This document shows positions 10,267 through 20,396 of a stretch of 49,801 bases of DNA, piece by piece. The number at the start of each line of letters is the position of its first letter. Within the stretch, counting starts at the first letter, position 1. A program made the translations under genes and the position numbers. The notes below the pieces were generated by a model. It saw only the letters and a program-made list of their open reading frames with translations, was not told where the DNA came from and did not search any database. Source of the stretch: a virus; the IMG/VR virus record IMGVR_UViG_3300020451_001396, positions 1 through 49,801 of that record; one strand, given 5' to 3'.

Positions 10267-13200
10267 TTATGCTATAAATGCGGAATTGTTAGGAGATGGT
10301 AGTCCAAGCGATCCTTCGTTTTTAGTATTAAGATCATTAAACTGTCGATTAGTTGATTCTGTAGATTGTGCTACGCTACTATTTAATAAATTATCAGAAA
10401 AACCACTTAAAGTATCTGGTATTCCATCTACTCTAACATTTTGTGCAACAGCGACACTGTCTGGTATGTTCGTAGCTGCTTCATTGACGGATTGTGCTGT
10501 TGATAAGAATGAGTTGGATGCTTGTGCAATTTGAGTAACAACACTGTTCATATTTTCGGTACCACCAGATATAGCTTGATTTAGTTGAGCTACCATAGTT
10601 TTAAATTCTTCTAATCCTTGGATCTGACTATTTACTGATACACCATTATTACTAGCTCCACCTGCTAATCCTCCATTTTGAAGATATTGTGGTTGACCAG
10701 CTACCCCTCCCTTGGCTAAATGATTAACCATATTATTATGGCTACTGTATCCATTGTTTATCGCCCTTAAAACAGGTAAGAATTTACTAGTAGAGTTTCT
10801 GTTAACAACAAATTCTCCAGGAGTTAGCATAGCTGGAACTGTGTCTGTGCCCCTAGATTGGAAAGGTATTAAAGCCCCATTGTTTGCATATATTGGACCT
10901 CCACGAGATTTTCTTTGAACTGGAATATTGGAGCCTTTCTTTAACAGTTCATCAACATTGACGTTTTCAAAAGTTTTTACTGCATCAGCTATATCTTGTG
11001 GCATACTTGCCACTGTTTTAAGAGCATCGATCGTACTTAACACAGGTGAAGCAGCAATCGCTCCCTCTACAACTTCCTCTCCTCCAAGTCCACCATAGTT
11101 CGCAGCCGCTGTAAGACCGTATTCAGCATGCTTCTTATAAGAGTATCCAACCAAGCCCTGGTCTCCCACCTCGTCGGGGAGGGCTGTAGTCATTTTACGA
11201 GTTAAAAGGCTGTCTCCAGCACCAGCATTAACTGTCTGTTGTTGCGGCAAAGTAACAGGATTTTGATTGGCTGAGACAGTAACACCCGGAGCTGATCCTG
11301 CTTGTCGCATCGTTTCATCTCCAGCCAAAATAGCATCTATTTTACTTTGATTCAATTGCTGTGCTGGGGTTAGATCATCAAGAGGTACTTTTCTAATCGT
11401 TCCGTCTTTCATTTTGACCCTTGCTGTAGGAGCTTCATAATTAAGATCGCCAGGCTTAGGTCTATAATTAGGATTAATAGGTCCTGCATTACTAGAACTT
11501 GTCATTTTAGATGGATCAAAAACACTATCAGCTTCAGCCGCAGCTATCTGTGATGGATCTAAAGTGTCTGGGAGTGGTGCATTTCGATCTATTCTCGTCC
11601 CCGTCATCAAGCCTTCACCATCAACGCCAGGTTTAGGTTTGGCTCCTTTCATAGCTTTTCTAGCAGATGTTGACATTCTGCCAAACATGTCAGCCGCAAT
11701 ATGACCAACACCACTAGCAAATCCGCCGATTATAGTATCCAACACGACATTTCCAACAGATTCTGTTAACGATTTACTTTCAGAAACTCCAGCAGCTTCT
11801 TCGACTACAGAAGTGACACCACTGGTGAGTGCGCCGCTTGCCATAGAACTACCTAAGGTACCACGAGTAAGCATCTGACCGAGAACCGGCACGTTAGAAA
11901 GCAGATTACCAGATGCGGCACGGGTACCTGAAAATAAACTAGATGCTCCCACAGTAAACATAGCACCAACAGCTTGAATAGCTGTCTCTACAGTTCGTTT
12001 TGTAGCCTGTATACCCTGCATAGTACTATCATACATTTGTTGATTTTCGGCCTGAGTATAAACTCCGGCTCTTTCAGTACCTGTCATAGTTCTCTGAGTC
12101 TGGCCGCGTGGCTGTTCATCAAATTTTGTAAAATCAAACTTATGACCACTCTTGCTTGCCGCATAAGTATAGTTTTCACCCAGCACTTTACGATCATAGC
12201 CGCTATCTATAACTTTCTGAGTACCTTCTCTAGCCATCTTAAGATTGGCTAATTCTTGATCTAGTATTTTCCTCTTTAGTTCATAGTTGCGAGTGTCGTC
12301 ACCTATAACTTGATTATAGGTCCAATCAAACCACCCTTCTTGATCATGTAGCTGCTGATTACTTCTAATCTCTGCTTCTTTACTAGCTATCTTGTCATCA
12401 AGTATGTTCTTTTGCTCATCTACGTTTCTTCTTATGCTTGCATTTTCTCCTCTTCTTTTGTCTTCTGCTTCTGCTTTTTTAATTCTTTCAGCAGCTGCTT
12501 GTCTTTCTTTCTGTTCTATTCTTGCTGTTTCTCTAGCGTCTGCTTTTTGTTGAGCTACTATTTTGTCATTTTTGGCTTTTTTCTCAGCTGCTTCTTTTTG
12601 AGCTACCTCTTTTTCAATATTCATAGCTTCTTTAGCAGCATTATTCTGCTCAGCTTGAACATCTTTATTTTTCATAGCCAGCATACCCATAATCGGATTT
12701 ACTGGGCCCATTGGTTTTTCTTGCTGCTCTCCTTGCTTCTCTTTTATTCTGGTTGCACGATCTTCCCAATACTTGTCTCTAGCATTCGTATAATTTTGTG
12801 GATAATCTTTCATAGCTTCTTGACTAGCCAACATTGGATCCATACCTTGATTAATAAGAGCCCGTCTGTCTTTAAGATATTGACTTCTAGCAGCTTGTGA
12901 TCCCTTTCTGTGGCCTGCTTTAACGGAAGTAATTCCACCGCCGCCACCCTGTACGCCTTGAATAGTCTGATCCCTAGCTACCATTCTGTTATAAAGACCA
13001 GCTTGCTGTGGGGTAAAACCAAAAGCCTTAACATAATCGGCGTCTACCTTAGCAGCAGCTTCTTCTGGATTCATACCTTGATTAATAGCTTGTGCAATAT
13101 CCTTTTCTCTCCTTTCCATAACTTCGCTAATAGTAACACCATCTCTAAAGTCTCTATCTCTAGCAAGTGCGAAATTTCTATTACCTCCAATATCTCCAAG

Positions 13201-16200
13201 AACCTCTCTATTCTTTTCTCTCTTCGCTAATAACTCATTAATCCTCTTTAATTTTGGATTGTCATTAAATGGAACTTTATTGCCTTCAATATCTTTACCA
13301 TTATTAAGTTTTTTAATCTCTTCATTAATTTTTTGGTTGTCGTTTTTAGCAGCTTTAAACGCTTCAAGATCTCCCTTAAAGCCATCCTCTATATAGTCTC
13401 CAAGTTCAGAGTTTATGGGGCCAAACAATTCCAAATTATCATAATATTGTTCATTTCTCAATACATTTAGTGGAGATATATTCTTGTTATATCTTGCCAT
13501 GTTCTTGCTCATCTTATTGATGTAATCTTTAGCCTTAGGATCAGTTAAAGATTGATTAGCCATAAATTCAGCAAAAGTTATAACACCATCATTATTAGTA
13601 TCATTTAATCCACTAGCATCTTCTGTTCCTATAGTAATCACACCATCTTTATTAGTATCTCTTTGAGCAAATCCACCACCTCTAAGATAAAGTACTTTAC
13701 CTCCATTAGAGTAGCCAGTAACCTTTCCTCCATTAATAGATTGTAACAGTCCCATATTTTTCTGTGCTGCTTTTCTGTTTACTACAAACTCACCAGGAGT
13801 TAACATAGCAGGAACAGTATCGGTACCTTGAGGTCTAAAGACTGATCCTCCAGCAGCGAGTGCTTGCGTTCTTCTAGCTGGGTTTTGAGCGTCTGCTCTT
13901 CTATTTGCCGGAGCGGTCCTGCCCTCACCACCCGCTATATTAGCATTAAGTGTATCTATGCTGGCTTTAAGATTATCTTGACTAAGAACTAATGCTTCAT
14001 TTGCTGCACCGCTGGCAATCTTTGCAAGCTCTTTATTTGCTTCTATTTGTGTTGCTGCGGCATTATTATATGTGTTAATAAGATTTTGCATTACCGGATC
14101 GGATGTGGGGTCAGCAATTTCTTGTGTAGCTTGGTTTAATATATCCTGTCCTAATGCTCCTAATCCAGCTTCTGAACCCATTTGACCAAGTATTGCTGAT
14201 TCTTGTCTTGCTATTTCATCTCTAGCGGCTTGTGCAGAGCCCAACGTTCCTTCTAATCTCTTTTGTCTTACATCTCTAGTATCTTGTAAGAACTTTAAGT
14301 CTTTGGCACGAGTTTCAGCTGCTACACCCTGAGAAGCTTGGCGCACACTACCTGTTTGTTTAAGCAGCTCAAAGAATCTTTTGCGTTCATTTGCGCCTGC
14401 TTGTGGAATAAATCCATTAAGTCTTTGGTTGGCTCTAACAAGAGCTTCATCCATAGCTCTAAGTTCATCTGGTCCAGAACTTACTAATGTTTCTGCAAAC
14501 TTTCTATTAGCCTCTTGTAATCTTTTTCTGTCGTTAACTTCTGCTAAAGCAGCCTCAGCAGCAGCACTAGCCGATTCAGCTAATTTTTCTAAAGCAGACC
14601 TGTTATTACTAAGCTCAGTATTTACTTGTATAAGCTCAACTTGCATATCTGAAAGGTTTTCAGCTGAGTTTGAGGCTTCACCCAAACCTGCTTCTAATTC
14701 TTTAGCTCTCGTTGATAACCTTTGCATGTTTTCTGCAATACCAGCTGGGTCTGTAGGCCCTCCAGTTAATGCTGCTGTATTCTGGGCCTCTCTTTGAATT
14801 AGTTCTTGAACAGATGGACCAAAACCAGTTAAAGCCTTTAGAATACTGTCGGAAGCAGCGTTTTGAGCGTCAATAGCCGCCTGCTCATATTTTAATGCTT
14901 CATTTTGTAACTTAGCTGCTTCTTGAAGATTCTTAGCAAACTGATTTAAAGCATTAACTCTAGCTTCTGAGAACGATTTAGCTAATTCAACAGCTTTGTC
15001 TCTAGTCTCATCGAAACCTTTTCTTAAATCAGCAAGAGCTTCGTCTATAATCGCTCGACGTTTATTAGGATCCCTAGCTTCTGGTCCAGTTAATTTATCA
15101 GCAACAACAGCGGCTGTTGCATCAGCTTGTTGCTGCAGATTATCCGCGGCATTTACTGCTCCAGCAGCTCTTAATTCGTCTGCTAATCCTTTGATATTTG
15201 AGCGAATCTCTGCCGTAACTGTAGACGTAGGCGTACCTGGAGATAACTTATTAGCAGCATCTGTAAAGCTTTTCTCTATTATTGCGGGATCGAACGTTGA
15301 TATGGCAGCGACCTCACCAGCTTGCTGTCTTCCTAATGCTGGAGTTAAATTGCTGGCTAATCTTCTTCTTGTTGCGTTTCTTTCTTCGCCAGTATAAGCG
15401 TTAGGATTTTCAACAACATTAGCAGCCCTGCTTCTAATTTCTGGAACGCTAGCTTCTCCCTTAGCGCGAGCAATTATGCTATTAAGAGAGTCTTGTCTAG
15501 CACTATTTTCTAGATCTATTCTATTAATTGATTGTTGTACAACAGTATTTAGTCTCGCAAAACTAGTAGCTAATTTTACCTGCAGTCTATTTAATGCTTC
15601 TTGTGCCCTAGCAGCTTGTTCTGTTTTATCTTTTAACGCTATAGCGCCATCAGCAGCAAGTAAATCATTTTTAACTCTTTCTCTGTTGGCATTTAATGCT
15701 GCCGTACTTAATGTTCTACCTTGTTGAACTGCAAGCATTAATTGTTCTTGATAGGTCTTGTCTGCAGCAAGAGCAGAGTCAATTAAATTGTCTAATGCTT
15801 TAGCTTCTTCTGACCCTGGAGCAGCTGCTTTTATACTATCTAAGGTTTGACCCTTAGCAAATTGTTGGAACACTACGTTTTGAGCATTCTTAAATGCTTC
15901 ACTATTAGCATCAACCAGTTCTTTAGCAGCTGCTGTTACCCTATCTTTATTGTTGGCTGTAGCTTCTTCTATGCTGTCTACAAAAAATGGTACAATAGTT
16001 GCGCCTAATTCTCTAAGTGTGCCGTCAATTCCAGTAGTAGATTGTTGCTCAAATGCTACCTGAGAACCTGTTGCAATGCTTAAATCTCGACCAGCAGAAA
16101 TCTGATCAGCAATTGCTTTGTTTACTTCTTGGAAATTTATATCACTCGCACTTTTGGAAAACTTTTCCATAGCTTGAGCAGCTTTATCTGTGGCTGTATC

Positions 16201-19143
16201 TAACTTGGTTTGAGCGGCTTTTTTAGCTAGTTCAATTTGTTTTTTAACATAACTATTATATGCAAAAATACCAGCACCAAGCAAAGCAAGAGCAGCCACA
16301 ACCGCAGCAGCGCCCACAGCAAAAGGAAGCAAAGGAACAAGCATACCCGCTAATCCAGCTGCTACGCCAGGACTAACAGCGGCTATTGCTCCCCAAACAA
16401 CTGGGATTGTGGCAGAAACGCCTTGTACTAAAGCTATAGTTGTAGCCAAGCTAGAAGCGGCACCAGCCAAACCTGCCCCAAGTGCTGTTCCAGTAGAATC
16501 TGCAGCGGCACTCAGTGTTGCTAAGGCAGCAGCAGCATAAAAACCAGCTTCTCCAGTTATAGCCTCTCCCATTTTGCTAGCAGAGCTTTGACCTCTTCCT
16601 CTTTTTGCAGCTTCTGTTCTAACAGTTCTTAATTTTTCCTCTAATGCAATTACTTTTTGCATATCTGCACTGCTTTTAGCAGAAGACTTGGCTAGTTTAA
16701 GGTTGGCTTTAGCCTGTTTAATAGAAGACTGTAATTGTTTGTTGTCAACAGTACCTTTGGTCGTTAATGTTTTTAATAATTGGTCAGCAGCAAAACCGTT
16801 GGCAACAAAAGCACTTTCTAATTCTCTTAAAGTATCCACACTAGTTTTACTTAACGTGAAATCTCCACCCTGACCACTAACCGCTAAGCCTCCTCTATTA
16901 AATCCAACAACCCCGCCCTTGTTGAAACCTTGAGGTCGAGTATTCATCTTTCTCAAGTTGCCGTATCCAACAGCTTTAGCGCTTTTTGCATTCACTACAA
17001 ATTCACCAGGAGTAAGCATTGCTGGGACGGTATCTTGAACACTACCTCCAAGAGCAGACTTTTTCGTTCTCGGCTTACGACGCTTACCTTTTGTTGCTTT
17101 TTCTCCACTTCCCGTATATGGAACTCCAAGACCTTGTGCAATTAACATGTTACCAAATTTTGTATCAGTATACATATATCTATTATATTTTTCTGTACCA
17201 GCAGCAGCTAATGCAGCTTTAGTATTAAATAATTTTGTAACATCTTTACCCTTAGGATAATAATTAGCAGCCAGTGCTTTGCCTTTTGCTCCTAGATCTC
17301 TTTCTTTTTTATTTCCTTTGTATAGTTCATAGGCGTCATAGCCAGCTAATCGAGTCGCAGAAGTATTAAAAGATTTACCTGTTGGCACAACATCAATATT
17401 TATAGTATCTCCATCTATAACCTTTTGTACGGTAGCTTTAGCAATACCCCCCTGACCAAACTTATTCATCCTATGTAATTTTTCTGTTCCAAGTGCTTTT
17501 GCGGAACTTTTTCTAAGAACGAACTCACCAGGAGTAAGCATTGCCGGAACGCTATCCGTATTACCACTACCAGGAACCGTACCTCCTCTAGCAAACCCTT
17601 GTGTTCTTTTTAAACCTCCTCCAAAACCTTTAGCAAACTGACCTATGGCGGACGCACCTCTAGCGGCGGTAAGTAATCCAAGTATAGGTATAATACCTTT
17701 AACAGCATCTGCTACTTTAATTAAAGCGCTAGCTAAACTTAATGCTCCGCTAATAAGACTTTTGAAACTGCTAGTACCAGCTACATCTCTAACAAGTTTT
17801 AAAAACTCTTCTCGAACTTTTGCAAATTGAATAGCGAGTGCTTGCTGGGCTTTGGCATTACTATCAGCTAAAGAACCTTGTCCCTGTTGAGCTACTTTCA
17901 ATGCTTCTTGGGCTGTCGCAAACTGACCGATAAGAGGAATAACCTTACCAATTTGTCTAAAACCACCAAGCTCTTCAACAATCTTACTAAAACGAATATC
18001 TCTAGGGTCTAAACTACCTAATCCTTCACTTAACAATTTAACAGCTTTGAATGCTCCAACAAACTTACCTTCAGCATCTTGCAGATTAACTCCGAATTCT
18101 TTAAGAGCATCAATGGTAGTTTCTCGTTGCAGTCTGGTAAAAATTGTTCTCAAACCAGTAGCGATAGTTTCTGCGCCTTCACGAGTCGTAGCACGAACAC
18201 TAGTAAACACAGCAATAAACTGATTCAAAGCGTCTGTACCTTCGCTAACTCCTCTACTAGCAGCAGCAAACACACCACCAGCACGCTGGATAGCAGCAAT
18301 AATATCACTAGATTCAACAGCGAAACGAGCAGCAACAGCATTAATACTACCCAAAGCACCTTCTAACTGTCCAGCATTAATACTAAACTGCCTAAGTAAA
18401 GCGATACTGCCTTCCACAGTATCGTTCAGATTATTAAACGTAGGAGCAACATCTGTTAAAGCAAGTGCTTTCAAAGCTTTTTGTACATCACGGATACTAA
18501 ATCCAGCCTGAGTTAAAGTAACAGAAATTTCTGCGAGACTAGAACTGGAAACACCTATACCGGTTGCTAGTTCTCCAATTGTACCCTGTAAGCCTTTAAG
18601 ATTACTGACAGTTTGTCCACTCACTTGCGCTATTCTTACTAACTGTCTGTCAAACTTAACAAAGTCACTTAGAGCAGTATTTATAGCATTATTCACTCCA
18701 TATATAACACTAGTAACACTAGCAAATGCAGTAAATCTTCTAATCGCTAAAGCAGACTGTCTTCCAAATTCTTCTATCTCTCCTCTAGCTATTTTAAGAT
18801 TTTTAAAAGTTGTCGCAGAATTTTTACCTAGTTGTTGTGTAGCTTTGCTAACAGCTTGCACTTTTACTGCAACATTTCCTGTGCCAATACTATTAATTGT
18901 TTTTGCAAATTGACTAACTGCTGAAGTAGCTCTAGTCGCAGTACTAGAAACTTTATTTAAAGAAGCATTAATCGCTATTAATTTTTTATTTGCGCTTTGT
19001 AATGTTTTAACGGTAGCCGGATTAATATTTAGATTAACATCAGCTTTTAGGCCATTAAGCTGTTTCTGTATACCGGCAACAACCTTCTTGACATTGCCTG
19101 GGCCTTGTAGATTGATTTGAGCTGTTAAATTAAATCCTGCCAT
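10267..19143 (-). CDS. Tail tape measure protein with embedded staphylococcal-nuclease domain and EF-hand pair
   Basis: The 2,958-aa protein sits between the chaperone-position genes and the fibres. It sets tail length and is expected to be ejected toward the host envelope. The N-terminal 480 residues match a TP901-type tape-measure core (coiled coil, then FDRQLVRIAQVSG and GSINAVAARFAVESSD). Four copies of a DTVPAMLTPGEFVVN-type motif occur near residues 529, 703, 1773 and 2765. Between the first two, about 565-690, lies an SNase-like domain: VIDGDTI, RLAGYDAYE and KYNRYMY preserve the Asp, Arg, Asp/Glu and second Arg positions of the family. Hydrophobic segments occur at about 862-965 and 2383-2490. 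Two EF-hand-like loops (DTNKDGVIT, DTNNDGVITFAEF) lie at about 1825-1857. A long Lys/Glu/Ala coiled coil covers about 2130-2330. ATG at 19143 with AGGG upstream. Confidence 0.92.
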   Translation of the reverse strand: MAGFNLTAQINLQGPGNVKKVVAGIQKQLNGLKADVNLNINPATVKTLQSANKKLIAINASLNKVSSTATRATSAVSQFAKTINSIGTGNVAVKVQAVSKATQQLGKNSATTFKNLKIARGEIEEFGRQSALAIRRFTAFASVTSVIYGVNNAINTALSDFVKFDRQLVRIAQVSGQTVSNLKGLQGTIGELATGIGVSSSSLAEISVTLTQAGFSIRDVQKALKALALTDVAPTFNNLNDTVEGSIALLRQFSINAGQLEGALGSINAVAARFAVESSDIIAAIQRAGGVFAAASRGVSEGTDALNQFIAVFTSVRATTREGAETIATGLRTIFTRLQRETTIDALKEFGVNLQDAEGKFVGAFKAVKLLSEGLGSLDPRDIRFSKIVEELGGFRQIGKVIPLIGQFATAQEALKVAQQGQGSLADSNAKAQQALAIQFAKVREEFLKLVRDVAGTSSFKSLISGALSLASALIKVADAVKGIIPILGLLTAARGASAIGQFAKGFGGGLKRTQGFARGGTVPGSGNTDSVPAMLTPGEFVLRKSSAKALGTEKLHRMNKFGQGGIAKATVQKVIDGDTINIDVVPTGKSFNTSATRLAGYDAYELYKGNKKERDLGAKGKALAANYYPKGKDVTKLFNTKAALAAAGTEKYNRYMYTDTKFGNMLIAQGLGVPYTGSGEKATKGKRRKPRTKKSALGGSVQDTVPAMLTPGEFVVNAKSAKAVGYGNLRKMNTRPQGFNKGGVVGFNRGGLAVSGQGGDFTLSKTSVDTLRELESAFVANGFAADQLLKTLTTKGTVDNKQLQSSIKQAKANLKLAKSSAKSSADMQKVIALEEKLRTVRTEAAKRGRGQSSASKMGEAITGEAGFYAAAALATLSAAADSTGTALGAGLAGAASSLATTIALVQGVSATIPVVWGAIAAVSPGVAAGLAGMLVPLLPFAVGAAAVVAALALLGAGIFAYNSYVKKQIELAKKAAQTKLDTATDKAAQAMEKFSKSASDINFQEVNKAIADQISAGRDLSIATGSQVAFEQQSTTGIDGTLRELGATIVPFFVDSIEEATANNKDRVTAAAKELVDANSEAFKNAQNVVFQQFAKGQTLDSIKAAAPGSEEAKALDNLIDSALAADKTYQEQLMLAVQQGRTLSTAALNANRERVKNDLLAADGAIALKDKTEQAARAQEALNRLQVKLATSFARLNTVVQQSINRIDLENSARQDSLNSIIARAKGEASVPEIRSRAANVVENPNAYTGEERNATRRRLASNLTPALGRQQAGEVAAISTFDPAIIEKSFTDAANKLSPGTPTSTVTAEIRSNIKGLADELRAAGAVNAADNLQQQADATAAVVADKLTGPEARDPNKRRAIIDEALADLRKGFDETRDKAVELAKSFSEARVNALNQFAKNLQEAAKLQNEALKYEQAAIDAQNAASDSILKALTGFGPSVQELIQREAQNTAALTGGPTDPAGIAENMQRLSTRAKELEAGLGEASNSAENLSDMQVELIQVNTELSNNRSALEKLAESASAAAEAALAEVNDRKRLQEANRKFAETLVSSGPDELRAMDEALVRANQRLNGFIPQAGANERKRFFELLKQTGSVRQASQGVAAETRAKDLKFLQDTRDVRQKRLEGTLGSAQAARDEIARQESAILGQMGSEAGLGALGQDILNQATQEIADPTSDPVMQNLINTYNNAAATQIEANKELAKIASGAANEALVLSQDNLKASIDTLNANIAGGEGRTAPANRRADAQNPARRTQALAAGGSVFRPQGTDTVPAMLTPGEFVVNRKAAQKNMGLLQSINGGKVTGYSNGGKVLYLRGGGFAQRDTNKDGVITIGTEDASGLNDTNNDGVITFAEFMANQSLTDPKAKDYINKMSKNMARYNKNISPLNVLRNEQYYDNLELFGPINSELGDYIEDGFKGDLEAFKAAKNDNQKINEEIKKLNNGKDIEGNKVPFNDNPKLKRINELLAKREKNREVLGDIGGNRNFALARDRDFRDGVTISEVMERREKDIAQAINQGMNPEEAAAKVDADYVKAFGFTPQQAGLYNRMVARDQTIQGVQGGGGGITSVKAGHRKGSQAARSQYLKDRRALINQGMDPMLASQEAMKDYPQNYTNARDKYWEDRATRIKEKQGEQQEKPMGPVNPIMGMLAMKNKDVQAEQNNAAKEAMNIEKEVAQKEAAEKKAKNDKIVAQQKADARETARIEQKERQAAAERIKKAEAEDKRRGENASIRRNVDEQKNILDDKIASKEAEIRSNQQLHDQEGWFDWTYNQVIGDDTRNYELKRKILDQELANLKMAREGTQKVIDSGYDRKVLGENYTYAASKSGHKFDFTKFDEQPRGQTQRTMTGTERAGVYTQAENQQMYDSTMQGIQATKRTVETAIQAVGAMFTVGASSLFSGTRAASGNLLSNVPVLGQMLTRGTLGSSMASGALTSGVTSVVEEAAGVSESKSLTESVGNVVLDTIIGGFASGVGHIAADMFGRMSTSARKAMKGAKPKPGVDGEGLMTGTRIDRNAPLPDTLDPSQIAAAEADSVFDPSKMTSSSNAGPINPNYRPKPGDLNYEAPTARVKMKDGTIRKVPLDDLTPAQQLNQSKIDAILAGDETMRQAGSAPGVTVSANQNPVTLPQQQTVNAGAGDSLLTRKMTTALPDEVGDQGLVGYSYKKHAEYGLTAAANYGGLGGEEVVEGAIAASPVLSTIDALKTVASMPQDIADAVKTFENVNVDELLKKGSNIPVQRKSRGGPIYANNGALIPFQSRGTDTVPAMLTPGEFVVNRNSTSKFLPVLRAINNGYSSHNNMVNHLAKGGVAGQPQYLQNGGLAGGASNNGVSVNSQIQGLEEFKTMVAQLNQAISGGTENMNSVVTQIAQASNSFLSTAQSVNEAATNIPDSVAVAQNVRVDGIPDTLSGFSDNLLNSSVAQSTESTNRQFNDLNTKNEGSLGLPSPNNSAFIA

Positions 19144-19163
19144 TTTATTACCCTATTAAATAA

Positions 19164-19200
19164 ATAGCTCTCCAGCCCCACACAAGAGCAAGAGAGCTAT
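19164..19200 (-). other. 9-bp stem-loop between chaperone-position gene and tape measure gene
   Basis: ATAGCTCTC and GAGAGCTAT form a perfect 9-bp inverted repeat with a 19-nt loop in the 82-bp gap before the tape measure start. No strong U-tract follows on the minus strand, so it is not a clear terminator. It could be an attenuator, an mRNA processing site or a stability element. Confidence 0.6.
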
Positions 19201-19225
19201 ATTATAAAGGAGACCAACCCAAATA

Positions 19226-20107
19226 TTACTCAGCTTTGGCTTTTCTAGGCTTTTTGGCAACTTTTGCTTTTGGTTTTGCTTTTGGCTTTGACTCTTCTGC
19301 TGTTTCTTCATCAAGCACAACAGGTTTGCCATTGTCATCCAAAAATGGTTCAAATTCTGCAACATATTCTCCTTCTGAGTCCACTTTGTTACCATATTTA
19401 TCTACAAAATTACCAGACTTGTCGATATATCTGCCTTCTTCATCTACCAATCGCCCGTCTACGTCTATTAAACGACCTTCTTTATTAACATATCTTAATC
19501 GATCATCAACAAATTTATATTTTTTCAAAAATTTATTTTCTGGCAAGTTTGATTCATAGTCATTATCTAGACCATACATCATATTAGCCAAATGTTGCGC
19601 ACCCAATAAAGCAACCGGGTCGGATGCTCTATTTAAATAATCTTCCATATTATTAAAATATTTCTTATTATTATCTTCTTTATACACCACGCAAGCAGAT
19701 ACTAGGTAATTAAATCTAGCATTATCAGCTTGTCCTTCAGCACTATGATTATCTAAACTAGTACGAACACTGATGAGATCTCTCATGTCTTCTCTAAGTT
19801 TTTTGATATGCACAGCTAAGTCACGAGCTTGTTTGATGCTAAAACCGCCTTTGGCGAGCCTTGCTTCTCCCTCGCTGATCTCTTTTTGTAGGGTGTCGAA
19901 CTTTAATTGTTTCTCATCATCCCATAAACCTTGCTCAGTAAGAAGGTCATCAAGTCTTGCTCTAACTACTGCTTTACTTTTAATAGCATCAGTGAAAGCC
20001 TGATTGTATATTTTTTGTCCTTCTCGCTGATCGTCTAAAGAAGGATTCCGAACAATGAATTCTTTGTCTTCACCCTCTACTTCACATGTAAAACCTTTAG
20101 TATTCAT
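19226..20107 (-). CDS. Tail assembly chaperone-position protein with heptapeptide repeats
   Basis: The start chosen is the ATG at 20107, because GGAG lies nine bases upstream. An ATG two codons earlier (20113) is too close to the Shine-Dalgarno. The 293-aa product has an alpha-helical N-terminal 190 residues. It then has about eight tandem 7-residue units of the form xxVDxxG (RLIDVDG, RLVDEEG, RYIDKSG, NFVDKYG) at about residues 197-250, and a Lys/Ala-rich basic tail (KPKAKPKAKVAKKPRKAK). Lying directly upstream of the tape measure, it occupies the usual place of the tail assembly chaperone that binds and protects the tape measure. That role is inferred from synteny; I do not recognise the repeat family. 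Confidence 0.6.
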   Translation of the reverse strand: MNTKGFTCEVEGEDKEFIVRNPSLDDQREGQKIYNQAFTDAIKSKAVVRARLDDLLTEQGLWDDEKQLKFDTLQKEISEGEARLAKGGFSIKQARDLAVHIKKLREDMRDLISVRTSLDNHSAEGQADNARFNYLVSACVVYKEDNNKKYFNNMEDYLNRASDPVALLGAQHLANMMYGLDNDYESNLPENKFLKKYKFVDDRLRYVNKEGRLIDVDGRLVDEEGRYIDKSGNFVDKYGNKVDSEGEYVAEFEPFLDDNGKPVVLDEETAEESKPKAKPKAKVAKKPRKAKAE

Positions 20108-20396
20108 AACCATCTTCTCCTTTATCTTTAAACTTAAAATTGTATTTTTGTGTAACTTGGTTAGGGTATAAAAAGCTTTTTAGCTGTTTAGCCGCAGACC
20201 TTGCTTGATGATTTCCGTTGTTGAGGATTTCGTCTCTAATATCCTGCCAAAGTTCATAATAGTATTTTTTTCTGTCTTCATCTTTTTCGTTTTCCCACAA
20301 GTGAGAAAAACCCTTTTCAAAATGAGCTATGCTTCCTATCATGGTCGTTTTAAATCTTTTATCTAGATCGTACAATAATTGTTGTTTATCATTCAT
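20097..20396 (-). CDS. Small conserved-looking tail-region protein, 99 aa
   Basis: The ATG at 20396 overlaps the upstream stop as ATGA, so it is translationally coupled. Its 3' end overlaps the next gene by 11 bp. The protein is charged and helical, with a KRFKTTMIGSIAHFEKGF segment followed by an aromatic LWENE...YYYELW stretch and ILNNGNHQARSA. It has no membrane span. Located just before the chaperone-position gene, it could be one half of a two-gene chaperone pair, but the function is not established. Confidence 0.6.
   Translation of the reverse strand: MNDKQQLLYDLDKRFKTTMIGSIAHFEKGFSHLWENEKDEDRKKYYYELWQDIRDEILNNGNHQARSAAKQLKSFLYPNQVTQKYNFKFKDKGEDGYEY

Noticed and set aside
12412-12900. 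Plus-strand ORF opposite the tape measure coiled coil
   Set aside because: It is a Phe/Ser/Cys-rich shadow of Lys/Glu-rich codons on the minus strand.
19156-19395. Programmed frameshift extending the chaperone-position protein into a hydrophobic tail
   Set aside because: The +1 frame stays open to 19156, but I saw no slippery sequence suited to that shift and the -1 frame stops at once. The extension is only about 24 novel residues.
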